From Cryptomeria japonica (lineage: Eukaryota; Streptophyta; Pinopsida; Cupressales; Cupressaceae): a DNA stretch of 64,000 bases. The translations under genes and the position numbers were made by a program. Shown piece after piece: positions 24,081 to 36,590 of this stretch; the stretch's first letter is position 1; every line of letters starts with the position of its first letter. The notes beneath the pieces are model-generated. The model made no database searches and had not been told where the DNA came from. It saw nothing but the letters and a program-made list of their open reading frames with translations. Location of the stretch: assembly GCF_030272615.1 (NCBI RefSeq), contig NC_081406.1, forward strand, positions 112,935,783-112,999,782, given 5' to 3'.

Positions 24081-25587
24081 TGATAGTTCTGATACTTAAT
24101 GTAAGTACAGATCCAATAGCCAACAAGATTAGATGGGGGGGCGTGAATCATACAAACTTAATCATCCATAAAAACATCAAATTCAACCTCGGTAACATAT
24201 ATATCAGTCATATAACCAAAACTGTCAAACATGCAAACTCAAAAGCATATGAACAATATAAACCTCATAACACTAGATTTAACGTGGAAACCCAAATAGG
24301 GAAAAACCACTGTGGGATTTCGAACCCACTAAGAAATATACTCTTCTAGAGTATGCTCGGTTAAAAGCAAATCCTGTTAAAGATTACAAACACATTGCTA
24401 GATGTGACTTGGTTAAGGGATTTCTCTCAGATCTGTTAGGATCTTCACTTTGTTAGAAGTGACCTTGTTAAAGGATTTCAAACACTCAAATAAGAATGTC
24501 ACCTTGCTAGAGGATTTACATATAAGACTGTTAAGTCCACTTGGTTAAGAGATTTTCTGCTACTTCTCAAAATAATAGTAATAAAAATATGTCTGCAACT
24601 TCACATCTAAAAATGCTAAAGCGGATTCCTATTTGTTCAATACAATTTAGACATAGAACTAATCTTGTCTATCTGTTGGGCATCTATACTCTATTATCAA
24701 AATAGGTTTTCAAGCTTCTATGCTTGGTAATCACTATGTAGCATCCCTGTGCATACACTTGCCTGCATGCATTGTTTATCAACAGTTTCCTATTTATAAA
24801 CAATCTTCTAACCACTTAATCTCCTTGATCACATTTCCCATGATCAATCAGAGCCATCAGATCTTCAATCTTGTCTAGGTTCAATGTATCCTTCGATCTG
24901 AAAATGTTTTACCCCGCCTTGGAACTTGTGTTAGGGTATTGCGGTTCAATCTGAGCTGTAGATCTTCTTGTCGACCTTTCTTTACCATAGATTCTTTAAC
25001 AATCTTCATACACGGCTTACCAATCATTTAATTCACTCCAGCTCATTAGCTTCCTTCATTAAATATCACATGTAAACATTTAATGCATTCTGTTATAGCT
25101 TGATTGTAACTTGGTAAATACTAAACTTCACTCGATAGTCATTCTGCCTTCATTAATCGATAGCGATAACCTTAGGGTTTATCGACTAGGTTCTTTGCTC
25201 GGTAACATAGTATAGTATTAACCTTTCAAACAATAGCATATGTAGGATATCAAAACAATCTAAACATCATGATCTCATCATCGTCTGACTCGATAATAGT
25301 TTCCCATTGAATAACTTATCCCCTTATTCATCATATTCTTTCTCTGTCTTTTACCGACATCTTTATACTCATCAAATCATACTTCTTAAGATATGGCAAC
25401 ATCATACTGAATTAGAAAATCAATTTCTTGACATCAATGACAAAATAATAATATTAAGACAGTAATCATCCTTAATCAGTTATATCCATAGTCATCAACA
25501 ACCTTCTCAATATCCTTATTGAAATGCCAACAATCTCTCATTGTAATTAGAATGCCAACCTTCTTCTTGTCTGATATAATGCCAACA
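24081..25587 (-). repeat. 5' LTR of copia A
   Basis: Pairs with 17902-19432. Ends GCCAACA followed by the second TTCAC copy. Confidence 0.95.
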
Positions 25588-27188
25588 TTCACCTAGCTAG
25601 TGCTGCTCAATTGCATGAAATCACCAGACCTAGTTGCTCTCTAGACCTTCAAGTCCTTTTCAATCCCTTCTAGGTATTTATTCTTGATTTCTCTAAGGTG
25701 TTTTCTTCAAGTGTTTTGGCTAGGAACCCTACCAATTCACAATGCTTCCCATATACTCAATTGTGGCTTCTTGGCTTCAAGTTGTCAAAATGACCTCCTA
25801 CCATTGTGAGATGATGCAAAGGTGTGGAGGTGTCTTCATTCATGTTTTGTATGCATTTAGGGTCCAATTTAGGTTTTCAATCCATAGGTTTCTTACTGAT
25901 TCCAAATTCTTGCCTAGAAAAGGGCTACTAGGTGTATGCGGAATTAGCCCAAGCAGGCCTCCTAAAACCGGTTTTTTAGGGATTGGGTGAAAATGGTCCA
26001 AAATAACTCCAAACAAATTTGGATTTTATTCAAAGATACACCTATCCCTAAATTATTTTTGTGGTTTTGGCTGTTGGTTTCACCGTACAATGCATGAACC
26101 CCAAAATGAGGGTTTTGAAGGGTTTACTAGGCCTTTAATCGATAGTGAATGAAAAAGTTGGGGTTTTGGTATCAAAAGGATTTTTCAAAGCTTCTCCCTA
26201 CATATAAAACTCTTCCCCAACTCCATGGACCCCTCCAAACTCTGAAATGGAGATTTGGCACACACCCCTACACTTAGCACTTCATTTTTACCTTTTTTCC
26301 TCTAGTCGGGTTGCTCCTGGAATCACCTAGAATAAGGTGATAGTCATACTTAAACTCCTCCCAACAGTTGAACCTACATTAGTAAAATGTATAGGTGGTT
26401 TCCTAGCATGTCCCAACTAGTTGTGATGGAAACACGTGTGGAATTCATGGGGCAACCATATTTACAAGAAAATTGCTATATACAAGCCAAAACTGGCTGT
26501 TTGCAAACTTGAACATGAAAACACCAATGACCAGTATTTACAAGACTCTAAGTTGAACCCAAAAAACAATAACACATAGGATTAACTCAATACATTTCTT
26601 TATCAATGGATTCAATCCATATTCAATTGCAAAATGAGTAAAATCAAGCCAAAATGATGCCAACAAGACTGAAAATGAGTAGTTTCAGTTATTGAACTTG
26701 CATCACACACTTCTCCAACATTGGTAAACATGAAAGAGAGGGTATATATAGGTTTCCCATGTGTGGAGTCATCCTAGGGCATTAAATAATCCCTAACTCC
26801 AATGCTAACCACTTTAGGACAAAAGTTGTCATGACAACTTTTTGCAACTTTGTGATTTTTGCACTTTTGATTTCTCCAACCTATAAGACCTATTCCAAGT
26901 CATCAAATATGCCTTTTCAAACATTTCTAAGACCTATTTAACCATCCATAATTCTTATACCAAGTTTTGACACTTTTGACCATAAAAAAGTTCAATTGGC
27001 TACTCAAACTTACTATTTACACAAAAATGCAAACCTAAGAAGAATGAACTCAACCTAGGCCTACATTGACACAAAATACTAACTCTTGGACCCTCCTAGA
27101 GTCCTTATTCACTACTGACTTGGCTAGGGTTAATACAAGCTAAAATTGTGAAAGCTAATTTTCCTAAGTCCTAAGTGCTCCTGCACCA

Positions 27189-27374
27189 AATAGTCCTACT
27201 GTCCAACTGAACCTCCTCAAATTTCAATTGCAACCTTCCATGTGTTCACAATAAATTTTGAATAGCCCAAATTTTTTAATTCTCTATAAACTCTAGTTCC
27301 TCGCAAACATCATCTAATTGAAAAAAAAACCTTTAAATCTATTTTATTTTGTTGAGGCTTTCATCCAAAGAGAG
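27189..27374. other. Short spacer between G1 and copia B
   Basis: Sequence that lay next to 6807 before G1 inserted and next to 33933 before copia B inserted. Contains an A run but no gene. Confidence 0.5.
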
Positions 27375-28457
27375 TGTTAGGACCTGAAGGCAACTGAGAG
27401 GGGGGGGGGGGGCGAATTAGTTGTTTATTAATTTCAACCCAAATATAACTTAATCATACTTGATGCATAATACCGGTACACCAAACTTAATGCCGGTTTA
27501 CAGTTTAATAGTTAATAACAATACCGATGAATCTTAATGCATGAAATAGAAAGAGAAGTAACATCCACAACACATAACATAGATATTTGTACGTGGAAAC
27601 TCTGTAAGGGGAAAAACCATGGTGGAAAACCTTACCCACAATCAGATGATACTACTGCAGATAGCATGTGTGTACAAATGGGGTATGCACATGCAGAAAG
27701 GCTAACTGCCTAGAGCTCACTGCTCAATCACAAAATGAGAGTCACACTGACTACAATAGAATGGTTAAATCCTAGATAATGTACTGCTCAAAATAACATC
27801 TTCATATGCTGGATTCAATACCGATTAGGCTCAAATTATCTCCTTCATACCTTCCTTGAATTTTCAAATGATGTCTGCATGAGTAGTTCTGCTTATATTC
27901 GCATATACCAAATATCACAACCTTATTTCATATCCTATCCTATACGATGTTCATCTCACAATTAAGATCTTACATATATACCAAAACCTAAGACCAAATG
28001 TGTAGGTCGGCTCACTAAGAATATTATAATAAAATCAATTACAAATGAATCAATATGTGATGCATCATGTCAGCTCAATGCATTTACAATAATAACCAAT
28101 CAATAAATCATCTCCGTAACATGCCGTACTGATATGTAATATATAACGCATGCCAGTCCATAACCTAGACCAATTTGCTGGTAACAACAAATATGCCAAG
28201 TCGATTAGACCAATAACCAAATCAACAAAACCAAGTGTTCAAACCATGTGTTCAACATAACCAAGTAACCTCCAGATGATAACAAGTCATCCTCTATTCT
28301 AGTGAACAATATAACCTGCTAGTGAACCAGATACCGGTGACTATACATAAGTCACTGAACATGCCAGTGAAAATAACCAAAGATCTCCAGAAAGATAAGT
28401 GCTGATAAGTGTTGACATCGATGACAAAATCAATGCAACACATCCATAATACCAACA
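27375..28457 (-). repeat. 3' LTR of copia B
   Basis: Similar to 33018-33932 and to 53447-54508. Carries a run of 12 G near 27401-27412, rich in ACCGGT-like words, and the shared block GGGGAAAAACCATGGTGG. Confidence 0.92.
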
Positions 28458-28472
28458 ACCTCCCCTTTTGGC
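28458..28472 (-). other. Polypurine tract of copia B
   Basis: Minus strand CCAAAAGGGGAGGT directly precedes LTR start TGTTGGTATT. Confidence 0.85.
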
Positions 28473-28824
28473 ATTGATGACAACACAAGATGGAAAAACT
28501 ATCTAAGTGCCAAAGCAGAAATGCCAATAAACCAAAAACCAACAATCTCCCGAAGAGATCAATTGCCAAAAATCAAAATACAGATGCAAAGAGTAACAAT
28601 CTCTCCCCCTATGAATAATCTCTCCCCAAAAGATGATGTGTTTTTCCATAGATATCTCTCCCCCTTTGACATCAAATGCCAAAGCAATACAAAAACCAGA
28701 TACAACTAGTTCATAGAACTACTTACAAATACCAACTACTCCCCCTAAGAAGTAGCTCTCCTTCATCAAAGCCAGAAAAGGTTTCTCTATAAATTTTTCT
28801 GGTTTGATGCCAATCTCCAATTGT

Positions 28825-31800
28825 CTAAGGCTCTACCGGTGAGGGTATTACCCCAAGCTTCTCTCTGAGATATTCAAAAGTTTCCTTAGGAAAAGGCTTA
28901 GTAAACATATTTGCAATCTGCTCTTTAGTATTAACATAAACCAGTTTCACTTCTTTTGCTTCAACATTCTCTTTTAGAAAATTGAATTTGATAGATACAT
29001 GTTTAGTTTTAGAGTAAAATACCAGATTCTTAGATATATCAATTGCTGCCATATTATCACAGTAAATAATTATAGGTTCTTTGCATTTTACCTTTATGTC
29101 CTTCAACATTTGTTTAATCCATAATACTTGAGTACAATTAGTTGCTGCTGCAACATATATCTGATTCTGCTGTTGATAATGATGTACAACTCTATTTCTT
29201 GCTCAACCATGAAATCAATCTGCTACCAAGAAATAATGCCCTGTCGATGGTTCTCTTTTTGCCATCTACATCTCCCACCCAATTAGCATCAGTGTATGCA
29301 CATAAATCAAAATTTTCATCTTTAGGATACCATAAACCAAGATTTGTTGTGCCTTGTAGATACCAGAAAATCCTTTTTACTGTTGATTCATGTTTTTCCT
29401 TAGGATTACTATGAAATCTTGAAACAATACATACTGCATTCATAATATCAGGTCTTGTTTGTATCAAATATAGTAAACCTCAAATCATAGATTTATATCT
29501 TGTTGGATTAACAGGTGTTGAATCATCCTTCAATGATAGTTTATCAGTTGTAGCCATAGGTGTACTTATCGGTTTAGAGTTTTCCATACCAAATTTTTTC
29601 AGTAATTCCTTCAAGTACTTTGATTGACATATGAATATACCTTTATTAGTCTGTGAAATCTGCAATCTTAAAAAGAATTTTGTCTCCCCAATCATAGACA
29701 TTTCAAATTCTTCCTGCATCTTATTAGAAAAGTCTTTACACAATCCATCTTCTCCTCCAAAAATTATATCATCAACAAAAATTTCAATAACCAAGATGTC
29801 ATCATTAGTCACTTTGAAATATAAGCTGTTGTCAGCATTACCTTTAGTGTAACCAAGCTTCAAAAGATATTTGTCCAATCTAGCATACGAAGCTCTAAGA
29901 GCTTTCTTTAATCCATATAAAGCTTTCCTTAACCTGCAAACCATATCTTTGTCATTTGTCAAATAAAATCCATGAGGTTGTTCAATGTAAACTTCCTCTT
30001 AAAGATCACCATTTAGAAATGCACATTTAACATCCATTTGATATACTTTATAGTTCTTGTGTGCTACAAATGCTAGAAATAGTCTAACTGCCTCAATTCT
30101 AGCTACCGATGCAAAGGTTTCATTGTAATCAATTCCCTCTTTCTATGAATATCCCTTACACACTAATCTTGCTTTGTTTCTAATTACCTTACCATCTTCA
30201 TTGAGTTTATTTTTGAATACCCATTTAGTTCCAATTACATTTTTATTTTTAGGCCGGGGAACCAATGTCCATGTGTTATTCTTTTTAATTTATTCCAATT
30301 CATCTTCCATAGCCTTAATCCAATGTTTATCTTCACATGCCTCATTAACTGATACTGGTTCAATTTGAGAAATTAAACCTACCTCTTCAATTGCCAGTCT
30401 TCCTCTTGTGATAACTTCTTGATACTTATTCCCAATTATCTGACTTCCAAAGTGATTTAATCTCATATACTTGGGTGTATTCACTTGCTGTTGTTCTATG
30501 GAATTCTCTGATGATGTTGGTGTGACTGGATCAACATTCTATATCAGTGCATTCTATATAGGTTCGTTTGTGATTATCTCAACTACCGGTTCAGATTCCA
30601 TAGACCTTGAATCTCTTCTAAAGTGTTCATCAATCTTCACATTTGCACTCTCAATGATTTTCTGCCATCTTTTATTAAAACTTATATATGCCTTTCTCTT
30701 ATATGAATAACCAAGAAATATTCCTTCATCACTTCTAAGATCAAATTTACCAATATACTCATCTCTCTTAATATAACATTTACTTCCAAATATTTTAAAA
30801 TATTTAAGAGTAGGAGTATTACCAAACCATAGTTCATGAGGGGTCTTGTCGGTTTCACCTTTGATGTGAACTCTGTTGAATGTGTAAACTGTTGTATTTA
30901 CTGCTTCTCTCCAATATACATGAGGTAGGTTTTCTTTTGATATCATGCTTCTAGCTGCATCCAAAATATTTATGTTCTTCCTTTCCACAACTCCATTCTG
31001 CTGGGGTGTTCGAGGTGCCGATAGCTGTCTTCTGATTCCATTCACTTCATAGAATGTATTAAATTCCCTAGATGTGAATTCACTTCCTTGATTTGATCTT
31101 AAACATTTGATTTTCTTACTGATTTCATTCTCTACCATTGCCTTGAATAGTTTGAATTTCCCAAAAGCTTTTGATTTCTCCCCGAGAAAAGTAACCCAAC
31201 ACATTCTAGAATAATATTCAATGATTAGCATAAAATATCTATCTCCTTGTAGACTTCTAGTTCTTACCAGACCACATAAATCAATATGATTTAAATCAAG
31301 AACATTATTGGATTTTTCTAGAATACTCTTAAAAGTTGTTCTAACTTGCTTTCCAAATTGACATTCCTTACATACCGGATTGTGAGGTTTTACAATCTTA
31401 GGTAAATCCCTTACTTCCTTAATTGTACTGATCTTCACAATGCAATCAAAATTCACATGACAAAGTATCTTATGCCATAACCAACTTTCATCAATATGTG
31501 CAATCAAGCATGTTTTCTCATTGTTATTCAAGTGAAAGATATTACCTTTAGTCTGATTACCGGTTGTAATTTCCAAACCAGTTCTAATCATGATTTTGCA
31601 TTTACCATTCTTGAATTGTAACTAAAATCCCTTTTCAACTAATTAACCAACACTCAAAAGATTATGCTTCAAACCTTCAACATAACAAATGTTGTTAGTA
31701 TTGTGCTTGCCATCAAAAGATATAGTTCCTTTTCCTCTAATCAAACAAGCTTTATCATCCCCAAATCTTACTAGACCTCCATTGTATTCCTAAAAAGTTA

Positions 31801-32960
31801 AGAATTTACTTTTATCACCAGTCATATGATGTGAACATCCAGAATCAATGATTCATTCATCCTTTTCTTCAATTTTAGCTGCCAGGGCTTGCTCTACTAG
31901 TTGTACAGTAGGTGTCGGTTGATCTTCTGTTATTGCAACAAAAGCCCATCCATTGTCTTCCGGTTCCTCATCATAATCATCAGTAACTCCTTCATCAACA
32001 TGGTAACATGATTTGTCTCTATTCTTCTTAAATATGTATCTCTGGTATTCAAGGATAGGCTTATATGTTCTTTTAGCTTCTTCTCTCAATCTTGCATGTC
32101 TATCTGGACATCTAGATGCCATATGACTAATTTTATTGTAGTTAAAACATTTAAATGGTACTTTACTTTCATACTTACTTCCAACTGGACCTTTAGGCAT
32201 TTTTCTTGCAAATAGTGCTTCAAGCTCTTCAAGTTCTTCATTTTCTCTTTTGATGTCTTCAAGTTCTTTTGTATAAAGTGCTTTCCAATCAGATTTCTCA
32301 AATGATGATGATGATGCTTTGAAAGCTAAATCTGTCTTAATTGTAGCAACATGACCAAATTCCTCAAGTTTAAAAGATGAAAGTTTTCCAACCAAAGTAT
32401 CTCTAGATACTGATGTATTAGGCATTGTTCTTAATTCATTAATATTAGCTACTTTCATTTTGTATACCAGTGTCAATGCTCTTAAAACTTTAGAAACAAT
32501 CTCATCTTCACTTAAGGATCCTCCACAACATTGTATACCCAAAACAATTTCATTAACTCTTTCCATAAAAGCATAAATTCTTTCATCTTCAATTTTTCAG
32601 ATTTTCATACCTGACCCAGAAGCATTCCAGTTTTGCAATTTTGACAGTGGTATCACCTTCATTCAAATTCTCCAATTTATCCCAAATATCTTTAGTAGTA
32701 GATCGGTCTGATAATCCCATGATTTTCTGATCTGACAATGCGCTCAAAAGTGCTTCTCTTGTTTTGCAATCATTCTCCTGATCTTTAGCCAAGTTTGGTG
32801 GATTAGGTCGACTCTATGTAGGACCAACATAGCCATTCTTTGTAACATCCCATATGTCTCTTCCAATGCGATTTAGATGTGTCTCCATTCTGATCTTCCA
32901 TATACCATAGTTAGTTCCATCAAGTTTCAGACTGTCCTTCCTGAAATAGTTAGTTGCCAT
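28825..32960 (-). pseudogene. Copia B gag-pol polyprotein, fragmented
   Basis: ATG at 32960-32958 lies 44 bases inside the primer site. Gag has a UBN2-type region and a knuckle whose second Cys is Tyr (CFNYNKISHMASRC). The integrase piece (30554-31591) has the HKILCHVNFD and CKECQFGK zinc ligands, HIDLCG, LRSNQGSEF (catalytic Asp now Asn) and the Glu in QQNGVVERKN. Reverse transcriptase (29480-29962 and upstream) has [12 protein letters not shown]. RNase H is split between 29192-29467 (DANWVGDVDGKK) and 28825-29109 (YCDNMAAIDISKN). Most of it shares one frame; frame changes fall near 32580 and 29110-29190, and several stops interrupt it. Non-functional. Confidence 0.9.
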
Positions 32961-33003
32961 AGAATCTCCTCAAGTTGTTAAACTTCTACAAAAAGAGGAC
33001 TTA

Positions 33004-33015
33004 GCTCTGATACCA
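33004..33015 (-). other. Primer-binding site of copia B
   Basis: Minus strand TGGTATCAGAGC, an exact initiator-Met tRNA primer site, two bases from the LTR. Confidence 0.95.
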
Positions 33016-33017
33016 AT

Positions 33018-33932
33018 TGTTAGGACCCAAAGGCAATTGAGAGGGGGGGTGTGAATTAGTTGTCTTTTAATTTCAACCCAAATATAACCGAATCAAACTT
33101 GATGCATAATACTGCTAAACCAAACTTAATACCGGTTGGTAGTTTAACAATTAATAACAATACCAGTGAAGCTTAATGCATGAAACAGAAAGAGAAGTAA
33201 CATCCATAACATATAACATAGATATTTGTATGTAGAAACCCTGTAAGGGGAAAAACCACAGTGGGAAACCTTACCCACAATCAGATGATACTACTGCAGA
33301 TAGTATGTGTGTATAAATGGGGTCTGTACATGCAGAAAGGCCAACTGCCTAGAGCTCACTGCTCAATCACAAAATGAGAGTCACACTGACTACAATAGGA
33401 TGGTTAAATCCTAGATAATGTACTGCTCAAAATAGCATCTTCATATGCTGGATTCAATACCGGTTAGGCTTAGATTATCTCCTTCATACCTTCCTTGAAT
33501 CTTCAAATGATGTCTACATGAGTAGCTCTGCTTATATTCACATATACCAAATATCACAACCTTATTTCATCTCCTATCCTATACCATGTTAATCTCACAA
33601 TTGAGATCTTACATGTATACCAAAACCTAGGACCAAATGTGTAGGTCGGCTCACTAAGAATATTACAATAAAATCAATTACAAATGAATCAATATGTGAT
33701 GCATCATGTCGTCTCAATGCATTTACAATAATAACAAATCAATAAATCATCTCCATAACGTGTCGTGTTGATATGTAATAGATAACGCATGTCGGTCCAT
33801 AACCTAGACCAATTTGCCAATAACATCAAATATGCCAAGTCGATTAGACCAATAACCAAATCACCAAAGCCAAGTGCTAATAAGTGTTGACATCAATGAC
33901 AAAATGAAAGCAACACATCCATAATACCAACA
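33018..33932 (-). repeat. 5' LTR of copia B
   Basis: Pairs with 27375-28457 but has a deletion near 33870 relative to it. Same TGTTAGGACC and CCAACA ends. Confidence 0.92.
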
Positions 33933-34460
33933 AAGGGTATTTTACTATTACACCAGATGAGTGGTCAAAACAACAACCAAATCCAATTCTATAGACATAA
34001 GAATATACCAGATTTGCCTAATTTTGACTAGACATAGTTTGAGATAGTAGAGGAAAGCCATAATATCAAGCTTGTCTATTCGAAATATTGAGCTAGTGCT
34101 TTCCTTTTAAATTCCTTCAAAAACTACCATTTATCTATCATCAGTAGTAACATCTGTTATGCAGTGTTCTCTTTACTTATCAACCCCTATGTTAATGTTT
34201 GTGCATATGATTAATTCCTTAAGTTTTCCTTAATGCCCTATAATTCACTGCCATCTTAATTGTCTTAAAGGATTTCATAATATCCTTCTATAATTTATTA
34301 CTAACATATAGAAGAGATTTTTTGTTTGTCATTGTCATCTTTAAGACTCCATTTATTTGGCTTTACTAGGGTTGTCACCATGTCACCACTCCATTACAAA
34401 CCTCTCATGAAAACTATCTTGGTTTGCTGACCTTGACTATCCTTGTTAATATTGACTTTT
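33933..34460. other. AT-rich spacer before the kinase pseudogene
   Basis: No kinase N-lobe, transmembrane or proline-rich exon of the expected upstream PERK gene was recognised here, so the gene copy is 5'-truncated or those exons have decayed beyond reading. Confidence 0.4.
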
Positions 34461-35150
34461 AGTTATGTTGTTATTATTGTCTATCTTCTTGTAGACTTAC
34501 TATATGACATAAGGTTCTAAATTTGTGTTGGTTTCCAAGCTATCCCAAGATTATTCATTGTGAGATCAAATCATCCAATATTCTTCTAGATTTGAAGTTT
34601 GAAGCTAAGGTAGGCAACTGAGCAACAAACTCTATTTTATAACCTTATATATGCAATCCAATCGGTCTTGATGGTTTTTGGCTTCAGGTTGCAAATTTTG
34701 GACTGGCAAAGCTTGCTTCTGATGGCTTTACTCACATCTCCACAATCCCCTTTCTTCTTACAAATCACAAGGAAAAAACAACCGACAATGATGGATTGGC
34801 AACATAAGATGAAGATTGTAATAAGAGAAGCCCATGGACTTGCTTATCTACATGAAGATTGTTAGTTATGTTGTTCTTATTGTCTATCTTCTTGTAGACT
34901 TACTGTATGGCATAAGGTTCTAAATTTGTGTTAGTTTCCAGACTATCCCAAGATTATTCATCATGGCATCAAATCATCCAATATTCTTCTAGATTTGAAC
35001 CTTGAACCTAAGGTAGGCTACTAAGCAACAAACTCTATTTTATAACTTTATATATGCAATCCAACTGGTCTTGATGGTTTTTGGCTTTAGATTGAAAATT
35101 TTGGTCTTGCAAAGCTTGCTTCTGATGGCTTTACTAATGTCTCTACAATG
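34461..35150 (+). repeat. Internal duplication inside the kinase pseudogene
   Basis: About 34461-34750 and 34864-35150 are similar, offset 400-403 bases: shared TATGTTGTT...TGTCTATCTTCTTG, then the HRD exon, intron and DFG exon. The left copy reads HCEIK and the right HHGIK, so they have since diverged. Confidence 0.85.
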
Positions 35151-35960
35151 CTTATTGGAACTTTTGGGTACAGATATTTCAACTGCATAGTCAATTGTGC
35201 TTCCCACTTTCTCTCCTACCCTTCATTTCATCCAAATCTATTTGCTACCTTTTTTCTTTCTAATTCAAGGAGACTTATCATTTGTATGGGTAGGTATTTG
35301 GCTCTTGAATATGCTTCAAGTCATAAATTGATAGACAAATTAGATGTTTTTTCTTTTGGTGGCATGCTCCTTGAGTTGATTACTGGTCTTAGGGTAGTAG
35401 ATTCACCTACATCATTTACTAAAGTAAGTCTAGTAGATTGGGTTAGTACCATAACTATGATTATAATGTATAATGTGATACTATTACTGACAAAAATATT
35501 ATGCCAATCTATCAAATATCCATGGTTTAAAATTGATACGAGGATTTATCATTGTGCAGGCTCAACCCACCCTTACTCAAGCACTTGAAGATGACAATGT
35601 CGATGAACTTGTTGATAGCCAATTGTAGAACTAAAATTCAAATAAGATGATGCAATTGGTTGTATGTGCAACCTCTTTTGTTTAATATTATACAAGAAGA
35701 CATCCTCATATGGCACAGGTATGTTGTCTACTTCTAGTGAGATATATTTGTCAAGCTTTGAATTATATTGTGTGTATAACATGCTTGTATTTCAATGCTA
35801 TTGTTTTGAGTACCTGGACTGAAAGTAGCCATGTTCTCCAGATAGCTTGAGCCTTAGAAGGTGATGTTTCTCTCAATGATCTAAATGAGGGAGTGAAGCT
35901 AGGGCATAGTACTGTGTATGGATCATATGGAAGCACAGACTATGATTCCAGCCAATATTT
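34461..35960 (+). pseudogene. PERK-type receptor-like kinase pseudogene with introns (C-lobe and tail only)
   Basis: Exon remnants with GT...AG borders: DWQHKMKIVIREAHGLAYL (34787-34862); YPKIIHHGIKSSNILLDL (34944-35012); NFGLAKLASDG (35091 to about 35168); YLALEYASSHKLIDKLDVFSF...LLELITG (35294-35441); TQALEDDNVDELVD (35560-35718); ALEGDVSLNDLNEG...YGSTDYDSSQY (35842-35960). This matches the C-lobe and tail of proline-rich extensin-like receptor kinases, plasma-membrane Ser/Thr kinases. The HRD motif is HHG and DFG is NFG, and stops occur at 34863, after DSQL and in the last exon, so it is dead. A partial duplicate of the HRD and DFG exons (34544-34609, 34688-34745) lies about 400 bases upstream. 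Introns kept means a DNA-level duplicate, not a retrocopy. Confidence 0.85.
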
Positions 35961-36590
35961 TTTTAAAACTTTTCATTAGTTTGGCTTACTCTGTAAAATT
36001 TTAAGTAGAGCATTTCAATTGAATGTTTAAAATTTCCTAGACCACAAGCATGAATGTTTGATAGTCTTAGAAAATAGTGATAGAAAATTATATCAAACCT
36101 CTTTTTTGGCATTATGTTTGGTTAAATTTAGCTTGTATATTTTCCTTTCTGAATAGATGCACTCAATTTCCCCTATTATGTTCTGGCATTGGTTTCTATT
36201 GTAGAGTTATGAATCAGATTTGATTACAGATATAAATATATAAGTATTTGTCTTTTATCACTTTTAGACTTAAAACTGAGAAGACAATGTAGGATTTTAC
36301 TAGAATTTGTCTTCCTCCAAATGGTCTGCTTGTTAGAATGTCACACTTAATTCTCAAACATTTCAAAGATTATGGGAAATTCTACCTACATAAATTTTGT
36401 ATCAATCTTAAATGCATAAGTAACTTGATCAAGAAGGCCATCCAATCAATATCATGAATGCTTGAGTCATAATCCCATTTAATAATAGGACTAGCTATAT
36501 GTAATATTTTGTTTCTAATTATTGCAACTACTTGTATTAGATTGTCATAGGAATAGGACAGGTTTGCTGATAATTTTTTTTAGTCATGAG
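35961..36590. other. AT-rich spacer, nothing recognised
   Basis: Follows the last kinase exon remnant. May include the decayed tail exon and 3' UTR; no open frame. Confidence 0.35.

Larger units (their letters stand above)
17902..25587 (-). mobile_element. Complete Ty1/copia retrotransposon A inserted in the G1 5' LTR
   Basis: LTRs at 17902-19432 and 24081-25587 (TGATAG...GCCAACA), perfect TTCAC target duplication at 17897-17901 and 25588-25592, primer site at 24078-24067, polypurine tract beside the left LTR. One gag-pol frame runs in copia order (gag, protease, integrase, reverse transcriptase, RNase H). LTR similarity is high, with scattered substitutions. About 1.5-kb LTRs and an initiator-Met primer suggest the Sirevirus-like side of copia, but no env-position ORF is present. 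Confidence 0.95.
6808..27188 (-). mobile_element. Chromodomain-type Ty3/gypsy retrotransposon (G1), split by two nested insertions
   Basis: LTRs lie at 6808-8454 and at 17868-17901 plus 25588-27188, both beginning TGAT and ending GCACCA. Flanks are AATGG on the left and AATAG on the right, a 5-bp target duplication with one mismatch. An initiator-Met-type primer site (17864-17852) adjoins the right LTR. Minus-strand order is gag, protease, reverse transcriptase, RNase H, integrase, chromodomain, the Ty3/gypsy order. Insertions are a 4748-bp unit (12770-17517) in gag and a copia element (17902-25587) in the 5' LTR. Net of these and their target duplications the element is about 7.9 kb. The two LTRs differ visibly more than those of the nested copia element, consistent with greater age. 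Confidence 0.9.
17868..27188 (-). repeat. 5' LTR of G1, interrupted by copia element A
   Basis: The LTR is in two parts, 17868-17901 and 25588-27188. The uninterrupted sequence at 6835-6850 (CAACACTTCACCTAGCTGG) shows the undisturbed target site, with TTCAC duplicated around the inserted element. This is direct proof of nesting. Confidence 0.9.
27375..33932 (-). mobile_element. Complete but decayed Ty1/copia retrotransposon B
   Basis: LTRs at 27375-28457 and 33018-33932 (TGTTAGGACC...TACCAACA), a canonical primer site beside the right LTR and a polypurine tract beside the left LTR. The minus-strand gag-pol is in copia order. Flanks are GAGAG and AAGGG, matching at only 3 of 5 positions, so the target duplication is weak or mutated. 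The right LTR lacks roughly 165 bp present in the left one (around 28225-28395). Its LTRs belong to the same family as the solo LTR at 53447-54508. Confidence 0.92.

Noticed and set aside
27375-33932. Target duplication of copia B
   Set aside because: Flanks GAGAG and AAGGG match at 3 of 5 positions only, so a duplication is not claimed.
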